Shown here: positions 22,289-35,104 of the stretch, piece by piece
Numbering within the stretch: the stretch's first letter is position 1
How the letters are laid out: every line of letters starts with the position of its first letter
From: an uncultured Bacteroidia bacterium
Lineage (GTDB): Bacteria > Bacteroidota > Bacteroidia > Bacteroidales > UBA932
Length of the DNA: 35,804 nucleotides
Direction of reading: 5' to 3'
Assembly (NCBI GenBank): GCA_902761655.1
Contig: CACWLD010000012.1
Location: 1-35,804 of the forward strand
Notes under the pieces: model-generated
What the model was told of the DNA's origin: nothing
The model's input: only the letters and a program-made list of their open reading frames with translations
Databases searched by the model: none
Position numbers and translations under genes: made by a program

Positions 22289-24676
22289 ATGAAAAAGGTA
22301 TTGACAACTCTTCTGGGAAGCATAATGTTTTGCTCTTCCCTGTTTGCAGGAAAACAGAATAACGTAATACTGCGCGGAAGCGCAAAGGACGCATCGGGCG
22401 AGCCCGCCGCATACGCCACAGCGTTCATCACTAGTGCCGACGGCGCCATTGCGGCGGGTGTCTCCGCCGATGCGGACGGCGCCTTCGAGCTTGTCGCCCC
22501 CGCTGGCGAATACACCCTGACCGTGGCGCTCGTAGGCTACAAGGACGCCGTGCAGCGCGTCAGGATAGAAAGAGCACTCACCACTCTCCCCCCTATCGTC
22601 CTTCAGGAAGATTCAGAACTCCTGGGCGAAGCCGTGGTGACCGCGGTGATGCCAAAGACCAAACTCACGGGCGAAGGCCTCCAGACTTCTGTCCACGGTT
22701 CTGTTCTTGAAAACGTGGGAACGGCAAACGACGTCCTGGGCAAAGTCCCCGGCATTATCAAGGGCGACAAAGGCATAGAGGTAATAGGAAAAGGCGCTCC
22801 GCTAATATATATTAACGGCCACAAAGTCACAGACGCAAGCGAACTTGACCGCCTTCTCAGCCACGAGATCCAGAGCGTGGAGGTGATCAACAACCCGGGC
22901 GCCCAGTATGATGCATCGGTGCGAAGCGTTGTACGCATCCGCACCGTGCGCCGCCAGGGCGAGGGCTTCGGCTTCAACGCCAACATCTCCGACAGTCAGT
23001 CACTGCGCCGCGCCAACCACAACGGCATCAACACCTCTGTAAATTCAAACTACAGGAAAGGCAACTTTGACCTTTTTGCCGGAATAGACTGGTTGAAAAA
23101 CGCAGATTTCCAGTGGAGTGACATCAAGCAGGAAACCTACAGCACCCCTGAATTCAAGCTGGAAGGTCCCCTGGACTATGACGCCACCTCAATTAAATAC
23201 GCCCACCTGAACACCGGCTTCAACTGGCAGATTGCAGACAATCACTTTACCGGAATGAAGGTTGACTTGGGGTCCGAGTACTCCTTTTACGCCAAATCCA
23301 TCATCAAGAACGACATCTTCCTGGACAATGTCTTCCAGGATCATCTTGAGTCCACTACAATTGACCGGACCGGCAGCAAACGCCCGAATACTCTGGGCCT
23401 CAACGCCTACTACAACGGCAACGTAGGCAACCTGAACATTGACTTCAACGTAGATTACTACGGCTCATTGAGCAGCGTCCACTCCACCAGTGATGAGATC
23501 AGCTCCATCGGTGACAACGCCAGCATTGTCTCCGACAATGAGGGCAACAACAAGCTCTACGCCGCCAAGCTGGCCCTCTCCTACCCTATCGGTCAGGGAA
23601 TGTTCCAGATGGGAACGGAAGAGACCTTCTCCCGCACAAAGAGCAACTATACCATATCCGGCGCCGCAATCCCTTCATCGTCATCGGCCGTGAAGGAAGA
23701 CAATCTGGCCGCTTTCGCCAGCTACGGCTTTATGCTGGGCCAGGTGGCCCAGGCGAGTGCCGGCCTCCGCTACGAGCACGTCAACTACGCCTACGAGAAC
23801 TACCTTGGCGATGACGACTTCACCCGCCGCTACGACAACCTCTTCCCAACCCTCTCAATCGCGGGCGTCCTGGGCCCCGTGCAGGCTTCGCTCAGCTACA
23901 GCGCCAAGACATCCCGCCCGGACTTCGAGAGCCTCAACGAGACCTTCCGCTACAACAACCGCTACCTCCTTCAGAGCGGCAACGCCAAGCTCCAGCCGCA
24001 GATCCTCCAGAACCTGAGCCTCAGCGCAATGATTGGAGTCTTCGCCTTTCAGGCCGATTACGCCCGCGTCAACAGCGCCATCCTGCGCTGGTGCGAACCA
24101 TACGACAACCAAGGCGTTATCCTCTCACATTACGTCAACCTGGACAAGCCTATGTACGCATACTCTGCATACGTCGTTGCCACCCCTACAATAGGTGTCT
24201 GGAATATCAACTACGCAGTAGGTCTCCAAGGAGAGCGTCTCACCCTTGACTTAAAAGACCCAACCCAGCCATCCGGTCAAAGGACCCTTTCCTGCAACGG
24301 CAAACCAATCTGGATTGCACAGTTGCAGAACACCTTCTCCCTGAATAAAGGCTGGCAGATTGAACTGGGCGGAATATGCCGCTCAAAAGGATACAGCGAC
24401 GTGTACTACATTTATAACTCATACGTGAGCCTCAACGCCGCCGTACAGAAGACCCTCCTCAAGGACGGCTCGCTGGTAATCCGCCTCGCAGGCGAAGACC
24501 TGCTCGGCCAGGAAGCCAACAACGCCTTCGGTGACTTCGGCTCCTACAAGATATGGCAGACTAACATCAGGGACACCCAAAAAATAACCCTCTCCGTCCG
24601 CTACCGCTTCAACAGCGCCCAGAGTAAATACAAAGGCACCGGAGCGGGATCCGATGCCAAAGCTAGAATGCAATAA
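22289..24676 (+). CDS. TonB-receptor-like outer-membrane beta-barrel protein
   Basis: 795 residues. A signal peptide (about 1-20) is followed by a carboxypeptidase-regulatory-like beta-sandwich (about 28-105, with VALVGYKDAVQRV). A plug-like domain (about 115-215) contains GKVPGIIKGDKGIEVIGKGAPLIYINGH and RLLSHEIQSVEVINNPGAQYDA. The remainder is a 22-strand-type barrel with many alternating aromatic residues. This is the OMP_b-brl_3 subtype of TonB-dependent receptor. It is shorter than SusC (about 1000 residues) and has no SusD partner here, so it more likely imports a small molecule or acts in envelope biology than in glycan uptake. It is convergent with the GH2 gene (14 bases between stops). 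Confidence 0.85.
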   Translation: MKKVLTTLLGSIMFCSSLFAGKQNNVILRGSAKDASGEPAAYATAFITSADGAIAAGVSADADGAFELVAPAGEYTLTVALVGYKDAVQRVRIERALTTLPPIVLQEDSELLGEAVVTAVMPKTKLTGEGLQTSVHGSVLENVGTANDVLGKVPGIIKGDKGIEVIGKGAPLIYINGHKVTDASELDRLLSHEIQSVEVINNPGAQYDASVRSVVRIRTVRRQGEGFGFNANISDSQSLRRANHNGINTSVNSNYRKGNFDLFAGIDWLKNADFQWSDIKQETYSTPEFKLEGPLDYDATSIKYAHLNTGFNWQIADNHFTGMKVDLGSEYSFYAKSIIKNDIFLDNVFQDHLESTTIDRTGSKRPNTLGLNAYYNGNVGNLNIDFNVDYYGSLSSVHSTSDEISSIGDNASIVSDNEGNNKLYAAKLALSYPIGQGMFQMGTEETFSRTKSNYTISGAAIPSSSSAVKEDNLAAFASYGFMLGQVAQASAGLRYEHVNYAYENYLGDDDFTRRYDNLFPTLSIAGVLGPVQASLSYSAKTSRPDFESLNETFRYNNRYLLQSGNAKLQPQILQNLSLSAMIGVFAFQADYARVNSAILRWCEPYDNQGVILSHYVNLDKPMYAYSAYVVATPTIGVWNINYAVGLQGERLTLDLKDPTQPSGQRTLSCNGKPIWIAQLQNTFSLNKGWQIELGGICRSKGYSDVYYIYNSYVSLNAAVQKTLLKDGSLVIRLAGEDLLGQEANNAFGDFGSYKIWQTNIRDTQKITLSVRYRFNSAQSKYKGTGAGSDAKARMQ

Positions 24677-24690
24677 AAACTGTATCTCCT

Positions 24691-27820
<3,130 letters not shown>

Positions 27821-27878
27821 ATAATACCCGCATAAATGCTTATACCCTAAGGATAGGGGAAAAATCAGTGAAAAAATG

Positions 27879-27886
27879 TATTTTTG
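27879..27886 (+). promoter_or_regulatory. -7 box for the DUF4421 gene
   Basis: TATTTTTG matches TAnnTTTG 19 bases before the ATG at 27906. No TTTG is seen at the -33 position. The 122-base divergent gap holds only this and the GH2 promoter. Confidence 0.4.
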
Positions 27887-27905
27887 TCTGTGAAAGTATT
27901 TTGAG

Positions 27906-29063
27906 ATGCGGGTGAACCGATACATACTTATTTTGGGAATGGCCCTGACGTTTCTGGGCACAGCCGCTGCGCAGGAGCAGAAAGGTTTCATTGGGCGTAC
28001 CATTGACAAACTTACAGCTCCGTTGGCTGAACTTGACCCCAACGCCGTCTATCAGCCAAAACCACGGTGGACCTTCGCCCTTACCGGCGATTTCCATCAG
28101 GCAGGCATTACCCAGGAATTAGCTTATACTGTAGGCGTAGGCAAGGTGGATGATTGGGGTAATATAACCCAGGAAGATGTCCCTGCCACCATTTCATCCA
28201 AGCTTATAAGCAATGTTGACAATTCCATAGGATTCCAGGCGGGATATGGCAGTCTGAGCCTTGCCCTGAACAAGCAGATAAGCAAGAGTGAGAATGACAG
28301 GACCTTTACCTTTGATTACCAGTCCGCGGGATATGCCCTGCAGGTGCAGTTCTACAATCTGTCCCATCTGGTAACTTATCACTCGATAGTTGCGGACCCC
28401 TCTCACTGGGGTTATCAGGAATGGGACGAGACAACTGAAGATCCCGGGCGTTTCCGCTCCCTTATCGTGGACGCATTCTATGCTTTCAACCGAAGGACAT
28501 TCGCATACTCCGCAGCTTATAAGGGGAATATGTTCCAGAAACGGAGCGCCGGCAGCTGGATGTTCGGAACCAAAGTCATACTGGGAGAATTCGCCATAAA
28601 TCCAGACGAATCTATAGTAACCTGGGCCGGGGGCTTGGCAAGGCAGACATCGGCTCAAGTATCCTTTGGCGGCGGTTATTCCTATAATTTTGTCCCGTTG
28701 CACAGGCAGCCCTATGCGGACAGGGACAAGGGATTGCGTAACCTTACAATGAACGTTACCTTACTTCCTATGGTAACCCTGTTCAACCAGTTTACCGGCA
28801 CGTCATATTATTGGGACGATGACGGCAACTCTGCGGAACGCAAAGATGTGATGAACGGAAAACTGCTTGTGAACTATGTGGTCCGTGTGGGCGTAAGCTA
28901 TTCCCACGACCTCTTTACCGTGAACCTGTCCGCCAGCCACGACAGTTTCTCATATAAGGGCACTACCTCAATCCTGCTCTTTGGAGTGGATCAGAATGGT
29001 ATTAAGACTGACGGGAACTTCTCCCGTTGGACAGTTGCCTTACGTCTTGGGAAGCGTTTCTAG
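27906..29063 (+). CDS. DUF4421-family exported protein, probable outer-membrane barrel
   Basis: 385 residues. A signal peptide ends TAAAQ near residue 22. The following text (GFIGRTIDKLTAPLAELDPNAVYQP, then alternating strands such as NSIGFQAGYGSLSLALNKQ and a C-terminal strand ending RLGKRF) fits the DUF4421 family of Bacteroidota outer-membrane proteins. The terminal aromatic residue is typical of barrel insertion signals. Its function is unknown. Its stop overlaps the stop of the convergent patatin gene within the palindrome CTAG (29060-29063). Confidence 0.78.
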   Translation: MRVNRYILILGMALTFLGTAAAQEQKGFIGRTIDKLTAPLAELDPNAVYQPKPRWTFALTGDFHQAGITQELAYTVGVGKVDDWGNITQEDVPATISSKLISNVDNSIGFQAGYGSLSLALNKQISKSENDRTFTFDYQSAGYALQVQFYNLSHLVTYHSIVADPSHWGYQEWDETTEDPGRFRSLIVDAFYAFNRRTFAYSAAYKGNMFQKRSAGSWMFGTKVILGEFAINPDESIVTWAGGLARQTSAQVSFGGGYSYNFVPLHRQPYADRDKGLRNLTMNVTLLPMVTLFNQFTGTSYYWDDDGNSAERKDVMNGKLLVNYVVRVGVSYSHDLFTVNLSASHDSFSYKGTTSILLFGVDQNGIKTDGNFSRWTVALRLGKRF

Positions 29064-31489
29064 AAATCGAATCCCACTGACACCGATACAGATACTCCTC
29101 TTACACTGCACCACTGCAGGCCTAGCATCATAGGGCCAAGGATGGACTTCTGTCCAATTTCCAGTCCGAACGCATAGGCAGTGGGCGCGGTCTTGATAAC
29201 ATCTGAAAGCTTGTCCTTATCCTGGAACATTCCCGTCCGGAGAGTCAGATAGTTCTTGTGGTTCAGCCGGTAACGCAAATCCACCTGCATTGAGGCGGCA
29301 AAGTTGCCGCAGGCCTGGAATCCCGTGTTGAAGCCGAAGTAAGGGATCTGATTGTCAATGTACCTCCCTGCCAATATACCGCCTGCGCCAAGTGTATGGA
29401 TGAAGTTCATACGTCCAGGGTATTCCGTCTGCCATCCGAAGTAAACTGATGGCTGAAGAACAAATCTGGAACCAAGAGGAACTGCTACGGAAGCCTGGGC
29501 GTTGCCAACACTGTATGGAGGCACTTCACCCTCGTAATACTCACCTTCTTCCATCCATTCATCTTCCATATAAGTTGAGTATCCGTCAAAGACGTACCGT
29601 GTGTTCAATGACAGGCGGAAACCGCGTGTAGGGAAATAACTCTCATTAAAGGTGTCGTATTTCAGATTGGCGAACGTGGAGAACCACCTGCTCTTGAAAT
29701 CCCAACCCTGCCATTGCATATTCTGGTCAAGGTAATACTCGTACGGCTCCATATCCGCAGCGAAGCCCAGGCGCACGTTTCCGTAGACCATCCTGGAGTC
29801 CTCGAAATAGGCTTCTGCGCGTGAATTCACTCCATTGTAGCGCGCTTTGCCCCCGTCCTCGCGGTAACTGAAATTGCGATAAGAATTCTTGAAGGTTACG
29901 CCGAATACCGGCAGCTGGGCCATAGGTTTGTAAGACAAGTCCATATTCAATTCGGAGACCTGGCCTGCCTTTAGTTCAGATATGAAGCGGAAGCCGGATA
30001 GACGGCGGGTGCCCAGAGCCAGGAATCCGGCCACGTATACGCCTTCGTCCACATTGGCGTGTACTCCTACGCCGGCCTCGTGGGTCTGTCCTTTCTGGCA
30101 GTCGAATATCAGAGTGTAAGGCTCTTCCGTGCCGCTGAGACGATATGTAACGGACTCGAAAGCCTTGGTTCCATAAAGCGCTGAGAGCACCTGTTCAATC
30201 TCCTCCCGCCCGTACATTCCGTCACGCGGGAGACGCGCCGGATTTACGATGAATTCGGATTCCTTTGGATCGACGCCCTCATAGCGGATTTCGCTTACCT
30301 TGACTTTCTGCTTATAGATATCAACAGCGTGAGGAGTGTCCTGTTTCTTGACTGCCTGCCTGGCGCCAACCCTTCGGGCTATCTCTTCAAAGGCGGCGCT
30401 GTTCTGCTTTGCCTTGTCATATCCCTGGGCTATGATATCGTCCACGCTGGCGGAATCGAATGACAGCATATTGTAGCCCGGCAGTTCGTGCTGCAGCAGG
30501 ATGTCCGTATTCTTACGGTTCTCTTCACAGATGTCCACGGACATAAGGGTGATATGCTGCATAGCCAGGTTGGCAAGGCTTCCAAGGTCCGCAAGGTCGC
30601 GTGGAGTTGGCATCTCAGATCCTATTACTATGTCCGCGCCCATAGTACGGGCAAGGTCAACCGGGAAATTGTTTCGGGTTCCTCCGTCCACAAGCACCAT
30701 TCCCTCAAGGCGTACGGGGCGGAAGTAACCAGGTATTGCCATAGTGGACCGCATTGCATCCACTATGCTGCCGGATGTCCAGTTCTTCTCAGTCATACTG
30801 AGCATATCCGTTGCCACGCAGAAGAACGGCACCGGCAACTGGTCAAAGGCAAGTGAATCCTGATAGCCGACGGATACGGAACTGAGTGTGTTCCTTACAT
30901 TGAATCCAAAGAGGAAACCGTCCGGAAGACCCAGTCCTATCTTGGCCATCATCTCCTGTCCCATATCACCCGTGCGGGTGTCGCTCTGTTCATAGTTCTT
31001 GTCATATCCCAACTGCCTTTCTACACGGGACCGCATATCCTCGTTATCATAATGGAACGGGATGGTTACGGCAAAACGCTCCTTGTTCTTTCTTACCTTG
31101 TAGGTCTGATAGCTGTCCGGTATCTTGTCTGACATCATCACGGTCCAGTCTATGGCCCGCACAAGGGAGTCGATGTATCCGGCGCCATAACCCAGCGAGT
31201 AGAGGCCTGAGACCAGACCTCCCATACTGGTTCCGCCAACCATATCTACCGGGATTCCCATTTCCTCAATGTACCGCAGGACGCCCAGGTGGGCCATTCC
31301 GCGGGCGCCTCCGCCGCCCAGCACGACCGCCACCGTGGGGCGGTGCTGCCGTATGGAATCCATCTTGGCGCGGACGCGTATTATTGCCAGTGAATCCTGC
31401 TCAGGATCAACGCTTGGCAGGACGAAATGGTTTTGGGCCATACAAGGTACGGCCATCAGAAGGGAGAGAAAAATCAGGATACGTTTCAT
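29060..31489 (-). CDS. Patatin-like phospholipase fused to an Omp85/BamA-type barrel
   Basis: About 809 residues from the ATG at 31489 (MKRILIFLSLLMAVPCMAQ, a signal peptide); the upstream in-frame Met would place it behind a non-signal stretch. The patatin domain (about 50-380) has GGGGARG (oxyanion hole), GTSMGG with nucleophile Ser88 and DGG with Asp268. A POTRA-like segment (VSEIRYEGVDPKESEF, near 405) and a C-terminal 16-strand barrel ending VSVSVGFDF follow. This layout is that of PlpD-type autotransporters, which place a phospholipase outside the outer membrane. It would hydrolyse lipid acyl esters. It lies downstream of the GH8 terminator. Confidence 0.9.
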   Translation of the reverse strand: MKRILIFLSLLMAVPCMAQNHFVLPSVDPEQDSLAIIRVRAKMDSIRQHRPTVAVVLGGGGARGMAHLGVLRYIEEMGIPVDMVGGTSMGGLVSGLYSLGYGAGYIDSLVRAIDWTVMMSDKIPDSYQTYKVRKNKERFAVTIPFHYDNEDMRSRVERQLGYDKNYEQSDTRTGDMGQEMMAKIGLGLPDGFLFGFNVRNTLSSVSVGYQDSLAFDQLPVPFFCVATDMLSMTEKNWTSGSIVDAMRSTMAIPGYFRPVRLEGMVLVDGGTRNNFPVDLARTMGADIVIGSEMPTPRDLADLGSLANLAMQHITLMSVDICEENRKNTDILLQHELPGYNMLSFDSASVDDIIAQGYDKAKQNSAAFEEIARRVGARQAVKKQDTPHAVDIYKQKVKVSEIRYEGVDPKESEFIVNPARLPRDGMYGREEIEQVLSALYGTKAFESVTYRLSGTEEPYTLIFDCQKGQTHEAGVGVHANVDEGVYVAGFLALGTRRLSGFRFISELKAGQVSELNMDLSYKPMAQLPVFGVTFKNSYRNFSYREDGGKARYNGVNSRAEAYFEDSRMVYGNVRLGFAADMEPYEYYLDQNMQWQGWDFKSRWFSTFANLKYDTFNESYFPTRGFRLSLNTRYVFDGYSTYMEDEWMEEGEYYEGEVPPYSVGNAQASVAVPLGSRFVLQPSVYFGWQTEYPGRMNFIHTLGAGGILAGRYIDNQIPYFGFNTGFQACGNFAASMQVDLRYRLNHKNYLTLRTGMFQDKDKLSDVIKTAPTAYAFGLEIGQKSILGPMMLGLQWCSVRGVSVSVSVGFDF

Positions 31490-31505
31490 TAATACAAAAA
31501 TAATA

Positions 31506-31531
31506 AAGGGGCGTGATTTTTCACGCCCCTT
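31506..31531 (-). terminator. Terminator after the GH43-GH8 operon
   Basis: A perfect 11-bp stem AAGGGGCGTGA/TCACGCCCCTT with loop TTTT, followed on the minus strand by a T-rich stretch. It lies 7 bases past the GH8 stop and separates that operon from the patatin gene. Confidence 0.85.
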
Positions 31532-31538
31532 CACTGAA

Positions 31539-32816
31539 TTATTTCTGAGGTGGAATTGCTTGGTAGTGCCCACTCAGGTGCATGAATGCGAACAAGCGGA
31601 GAAGACCGTCGTAATAGGCGTCAAAGTAGCCGTCGTCATACGGTTCGTTCTTGCTGTCCCAAAGCCTCTGGACAAATTCTCTTGAGATTTCGTTGTCAGC
31701 GGCAAGGGTTACCGCAGCAGTGGTAGCTACAAGACCAACTGAGTGACGCAGTTTCTGGGCAGCGTACTGACCCATACCGGCGCGCATAGAGGTCTCCGGC
31801 TCTGTTCCGTCTACGTAATACTGATCCACAAAGTCATCAATTCCCTTTGAATAGAAGAAGTTCTGGATGGTGTTGGCGTAGTTGTTCTGCCACTCCTTGT
31901 CTGCGCAAGCCCAGGAGTAATCCAGTGCAATGTTCATAGGAACACGCCAGGAATCATACCTGAACGATGGCTTCTGCGGACGGCCGAATCCCCTCTGCAT
32001 AAAGGATCCGTCATAGTTGTTGTAATCAGGATTAAGACCTGTTACAGGGTCGATACTCTTGTGCAGGTACTCGCGGCTTGCCTTTGCGCACTCGCGGTAG
32101 AAGTCTGCACGTCCGTCGTATGCCCAACGGGCCCATACCTCATAAAATGCAGGAAGGTGATATGAAGGGTCTGTGTAGTTAACACCGCCGCCGTCCGGAG
32201 TGAAGGTAATCAGATGGTTCTCTTTGTTGATGAAAGGCATAATACCTGCCTCGCCTGTCTTCTCCCAGGAAGAGTTCAGGATGTTCTGGGCTTCGGCCAG
32301 ATAGTTGATCTCTCCGTCATTGCCCCAGCGGTTGGAAGCGAATACCAAGGCTGTGATGAAGTAGAGCTCTCCGTCAGAAGCCGGGCCTGCGCCGCGGATC
32401 TTTCCGTCCGGAACGCTAAGGCTCCAAGCAAAGTATCCCTTCATTGGACCGTCCTGGTACTGCATATACTTCTTGGCCCAACGCCAGATCTTGTCAAATT
32501 CCTTTTTCTTGTCCAGCTGTACGCACACCATAAGTCCGTAGGACATTCCCTCTGTACGGGCGTCATAGTTCTTGATGTCAGAAACGTAAGCCATATCATC
32601 TCCTACCTCAAAGTAAACCTTGTTAGGTCCGTAGAAGACTTCCTGGAAAATGGACTCCAACTTGGCGTCAATCTCTTTCTTAGAGTAACCCATCTCTGCA
32701 AATACGTTGCGGTACTTGCCTGTGTCAAGGCCTCCCTTATCCCAAGGTTTCAGCTTCTTAGGACCGCAGGAAACCAGCGTCAATACTGTTGCTAACGCGA
32801 TAAATAACTTTTTCAT
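31539..32816 (-). CDS. GH8 lipoprotein, probable reducing-end xylose-releasing exo-oligoxylanase
   Basis: 425 residues. A lipoprotein signal ends LVSC (Cys17). The (alpha/alpha)6 barrel carries Glu89 (RTEGMSYG) as proton donor, Asp148-Glu150 (SDGELYF) and Asp288 (RYDSWR) as likely base, the GH8 arrangement of the Bacillus Rex enzyme, which removes xylose from reducing ends of xylo-oligosaccharides. The length suits the family. It follows GH43 by 3 bases. Together with GH43 it indicates breakdown of xylan or arabinoxylan fragments at the cell surface or periplasm. Confidence 0.85.
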   Translation of the reverse strand: MKKLFIALATVLTLVSCGPKKLKPWDKGGLDTGKYRNVFAEMGYSKKEIDAKLESIFQEVFYGPNKVYFEVGDDMAYVSDIKNYDARTEGMSYGLMVCVQLDKKKEFDKIWRWAKKYMQYQDGPMKGYFAWSLSVPDGKIRGAGPASDGELYFITALVFASNRWGNDGEINYLAEAQNILNSSWEKTGEAGIMPFINKENHLITFTPDGGGVNYTDPSYHLPAFYEVWARWAYDGRADFYRECAKASREYLHKSIDPVTGLNPDYNNYDGSFMQRGFGRPQKPSFRYDSWRVPMNIALDYSWACADKEWQNNYANTIQNFFYSKGIDDFVDQYYVDGTEPETSMRAGMGQYAAQKLRHSVGLVATTAAVTLAADNEISREFVQRLWDSKNEPYDDGYFDAYYDGLLRLFAFMHLSGHYQAIPPQK

Positions 32817-32819
32817 ATG

Positions 32820-34268
32820 CTACCTGTCCCTGAAGTTCCACTTGGAATTGTCACTGTTGAAGTCATATTTGCCAAGGGCGACGGTAGAGTCGCCAGTGCA
32901 GATAAGAGCGAGAGGCTCGTCGTGTCCCGGAACGCTCTTGGGCATAATCCTGTAAGAGCCGTCTATGAGCTGCTCAATCCTCCAGAGCTGCTCATCCGCA
33001 CCTGTGAATGCAGGAACCGTTACAAGTTCCTCTGCTTCTGTGGCGGCAAGGGCCCTGTGGGTTCCCTCAATCTCAATCTTGTAGTAAGGGAATCCAAGGT
33101 ATCCGCCGGCATCTTCAACCGGGGTGATAGTCCACCTCTGGTGAGGACGGAACATATAGTCGTTTGCCCTTACGCCAATCTCACCCTTTGGCCAGTCTGC
33201 AATAACATCCACCAGCTTCTGGTTCTCTATTGCGAATGTAGGATCATTTACGCTTCCGAATCCTCTTGTACTCCTGCCGGCCATACGGACGAAGTCAACG
33301 GTAATCTCGAGGGCGTATCCCCTGCGCACTGACTCAATCTCAAAGGTGCCTGGCTTGAACTGGTCTGCCACGAATGGCCAGTCGTCCCTCCACTGGAGAG
33401 CGTTGATTGCAAGTACGGATCTGCCGCTCAGGTCCATATCAGCCTCATAGTGGCAAGACATTCTCTCTACTCCTTCGTCAACTACAAAGTGTCCGAAGTG
33501 GCCTGGTCCGGTCACCCTGTTGCCTGCAGAAAGAACCATCCTTCCGCCGCCTTCCATCATATCACGTCCTACATTGTCATAGTAAGGTCCGCGAGGGTTG
33601 CGTGAACGGCCTACAACAATATTGTAAGTGGAGTTTACGCCGTCGCAGCAGGTTCCGTGTGTTGCAAGGAGATAGTACCATCCGTTGCGGTACATCAATG
33701 CAGTTGCCTCGCAGTCGATAGCTATGTCTGTAGCAACGTCGCCAGGCATACGGTTGCCCGTCTTGGGGTCAAGCTCGCATATGCGGATGGTTCCGAAGTA
33801 TGTTCCGTATGAGCACCAGAGTTTTCCGTCAGGTCCCATCAGGAATGCAGGGTCAATTGCCCAACAGTCTTCGTCGGCCTCGGCCCAAGCAACAAGCATA
33901 GGGTCTGAATACCCAAAGTCCGGAGATTCCGGATCCAGGGTCTTTGTCCACATTGTGATGATATTTCCGCGGGTCTTGCCCTCGGTGCCTGGGAATCCTG
34001 CGCTGTAGGATACCAGATAGCGGTCGCCTATCTTGATTACGTCAGGGGCGACGCCGCCACCAGTGCGTACTCCACCACCGGTCCAAGTATAGCCGTCCTC
34101 TGAAATGAGGCCGCCGCTGCCGGTTCCAAAGGTATAGTATTTACCATCACACTCAGCAATGGTGGAAGGGTCGTGTATAAAGATGTTGCCTTTTAACTGT
34201 GCGTTGGCAGAAATGGCTGACAGAGCCATAAGAATAATAGCTGCCGCTAATATGTATAATTTCTTCAT
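32820..34268 (-). CDS. GH43-family secreted arabinofuranosidase/xylosidase-type enzyme
   Basis: 482 residues. A signal peptide ends SANAQ. A five-bladed propeller (about 28-320) has Asp33 (HDPS) as base, Asp139 (AIDPAF) as the pKa-tuning residue and Glu187 (DCEATAL) as acid. A C-terminal region (about 330-482) with repeated QLWRI/RWTI elements looks like a ricin-type or other beta-trefoil binding module. It would act on arabinose or xylose side chains; the subfamily is not assigned. It is the middle gene of the operon, 12 bases after the 232-residue protein. Confidence 0.88.
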   Translation of the reverse strand: MKKLYILAAAIILMALSAISANAQLKGNIFIHDPSTIAECDGKYYTFGTGSGGLISEDGYTWTGGGVRTGGGVAPDVIKIGDRYLVSYSAGFPGTEGKTRGNIITMWTKTLDPESPDFGYSDPMLVAWAEADEDCWAIDPAFLMGPDGKLWCSYGTYFGTIRICELDPKTGNRMPGDVATDIAIDCEATALMYRNGWYYLLATHGTCCDGVNSTYNIVVGRSRNPRGPYYDNVGRDMMEGGGRMVLSAGNRVTGPGHFGHFVVDEGVERMSCHYEADMDLSGRSVLAINALQWRDDWPFVADQFKPGTFEIESVRRGYALEITVDFVRMAGRSTRGFGSVNDPTFAIENQKLVDVIADWPKGEIGVRANDYMFRPHQRWTITPVEDAGGYLGFPYYKIEIEGTHRALAATEAEELVTVPAFTGADEQLWRIEQLIDGSYRIMPKSVPGHDEPLALICTGDSTVALGKYDFNSDNSKWNFRDR

Positions 34269-34280
34269 AGCTGCTGTACT

Positions 34281-34979
34281 TTACTGGTTTGTTACTGTGA
34301 AATCCTTGAAGATGTTTCCGTTCTCGTCATAGAAACGGATGCAGAAATCGCTCATTCCAGGGCCGTTGATGACGGTTCCCCTGACAACGTTCTTGCCCTT
34401 GTGAAGGGTGAGCTTAGGAGATACGCAGTCGTCAACTACCATACGACGGTCGTTGGAAAGGAGGATTGCCTCTTCACCGTTGACATACCAAATGGAACCT
34501 GAATTGGAGCCGACTGCCATCCTTACGGTCACGTCCTTGTCCACGTTGATTACCGTAACAGCCATAAACACTCCCTCTGTAGGTCTGAGTCCAAGTCCGG
34601 AAGCGAAACGATAAAGCTTCACGTTATACTTCTTGCTGTCAAGGCAGTGCCATTTGAGTTTTGTCTTGTCTGCAAGAGTAACTGTCTGCCCGTCCTTAGG
34701 CACCATAGTATTCTGGTCCTTGAAATAGACGGTAGCGAATTCTTTCCTAAGATAGCTGTCATTGAAAGCAGCGTTAGAATTCAGACCAGGTTTTCCGATA
34801 GGTTCAAGCAACGTCCATCTCTGAACGAAACCCTTTGCGTCCGGTCCTGCCGGAACGGCAGTGCTAGGAGAAAAATAGTCTTCTAACGTCAGTGGAGGCA
34901 TCTGACCCGGAGCAGACTGTGCGTTCATTTGAATCCCTAGTCCTAAAAACAAGAGAGTCAAAACAATCAATTTTTTCAT
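34281..34979 (-). CDS. Secreted beta-rich protein of a xylan operon, possible carbohydrate-binding module
   Basis: 232 residues. A signal peptide ends QMNAQ near residue 21. The mature part is strand-rich and contains ITVINVDKDVTVRMAVGS-like wording near residue 145, SIWYVNGEEAIL and HKGKNVVRGTVINGPGMSDFCIRF, recalling jelly-roll sugar-binding domains placed at the N-terminus of esterases and glycosidases. No catalytic residues are recognised. It is first in the operon before GH43 and GH8, so a xylan-binding role is a reasonable inference. Confidence 0.75.
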   Translation of the reverse strand: MKKLIVLTLLFLGLGIQMNAQSAPGQMPPLTLEDYFSPSTAVPAGPDAKGFVQRWTLLEPIGKPGLNSNAAFNDSYLRKEFATVYFKDQNTMVPKDGQTVTLADKTKLKWHCLDSKKYNVKLYRFASGLGLRPTEGVFMAVTVINVDKDVTVRMAVGSNSGSIWYVNGEEAILLSNDRRMVVDDCVSPKLTLHKGKNVVRGTVINGPGMSDFCIRFYDENGNIFKDFTVTNQ

Positions 34980-35008
34980 TTGTTAATAAATTTATGATTA
35001 GTGTGTAC

Positions 35009-35016
35009 CAAAGATA
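35009..35016 (-). promoter_or_regulatory. -7 box for the GH43-GH8 operon
   Basis: The minus strand reads TATCTTTG (complement of CAAAGATA), a TAnnTTTG match 29 bases before the ATG at 34979. The -33 position falls in the SusD terminator stem and lacks a TTTG. Confidence 0.5.
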
Positions 35017-35031
35017 CAAAAATAAAATAAA

Positions 35032-35063
35032 TGGGCGGACCTTGAAATATCAAAGTCCGCCCA
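35032..35063 (-). terminator. Terminator after the SusD gene
   Basis: A 9-bp stem TGGGCGGAC/GTCCGCCCA, one mismatch and a further TTGA/TCAA stem around the loop AATA. On the minus strand it is followed by a T-rich tract. It lies 41 bases past the SusD stop, so the downstream hydrolase operon has its own promoter. Confidence 0.85.
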
Positions 35064-35104
35064 CCTCAATAAACTAACCTGATTCTATAAAAAGAATCTA
35101 TCTA

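Noticed and set aside
27845-27858. Small hairpin CCCTA-AGGA-TAGGG
   Set aside because: Only 5 bp, within a divergent promoter region, with no clear role.
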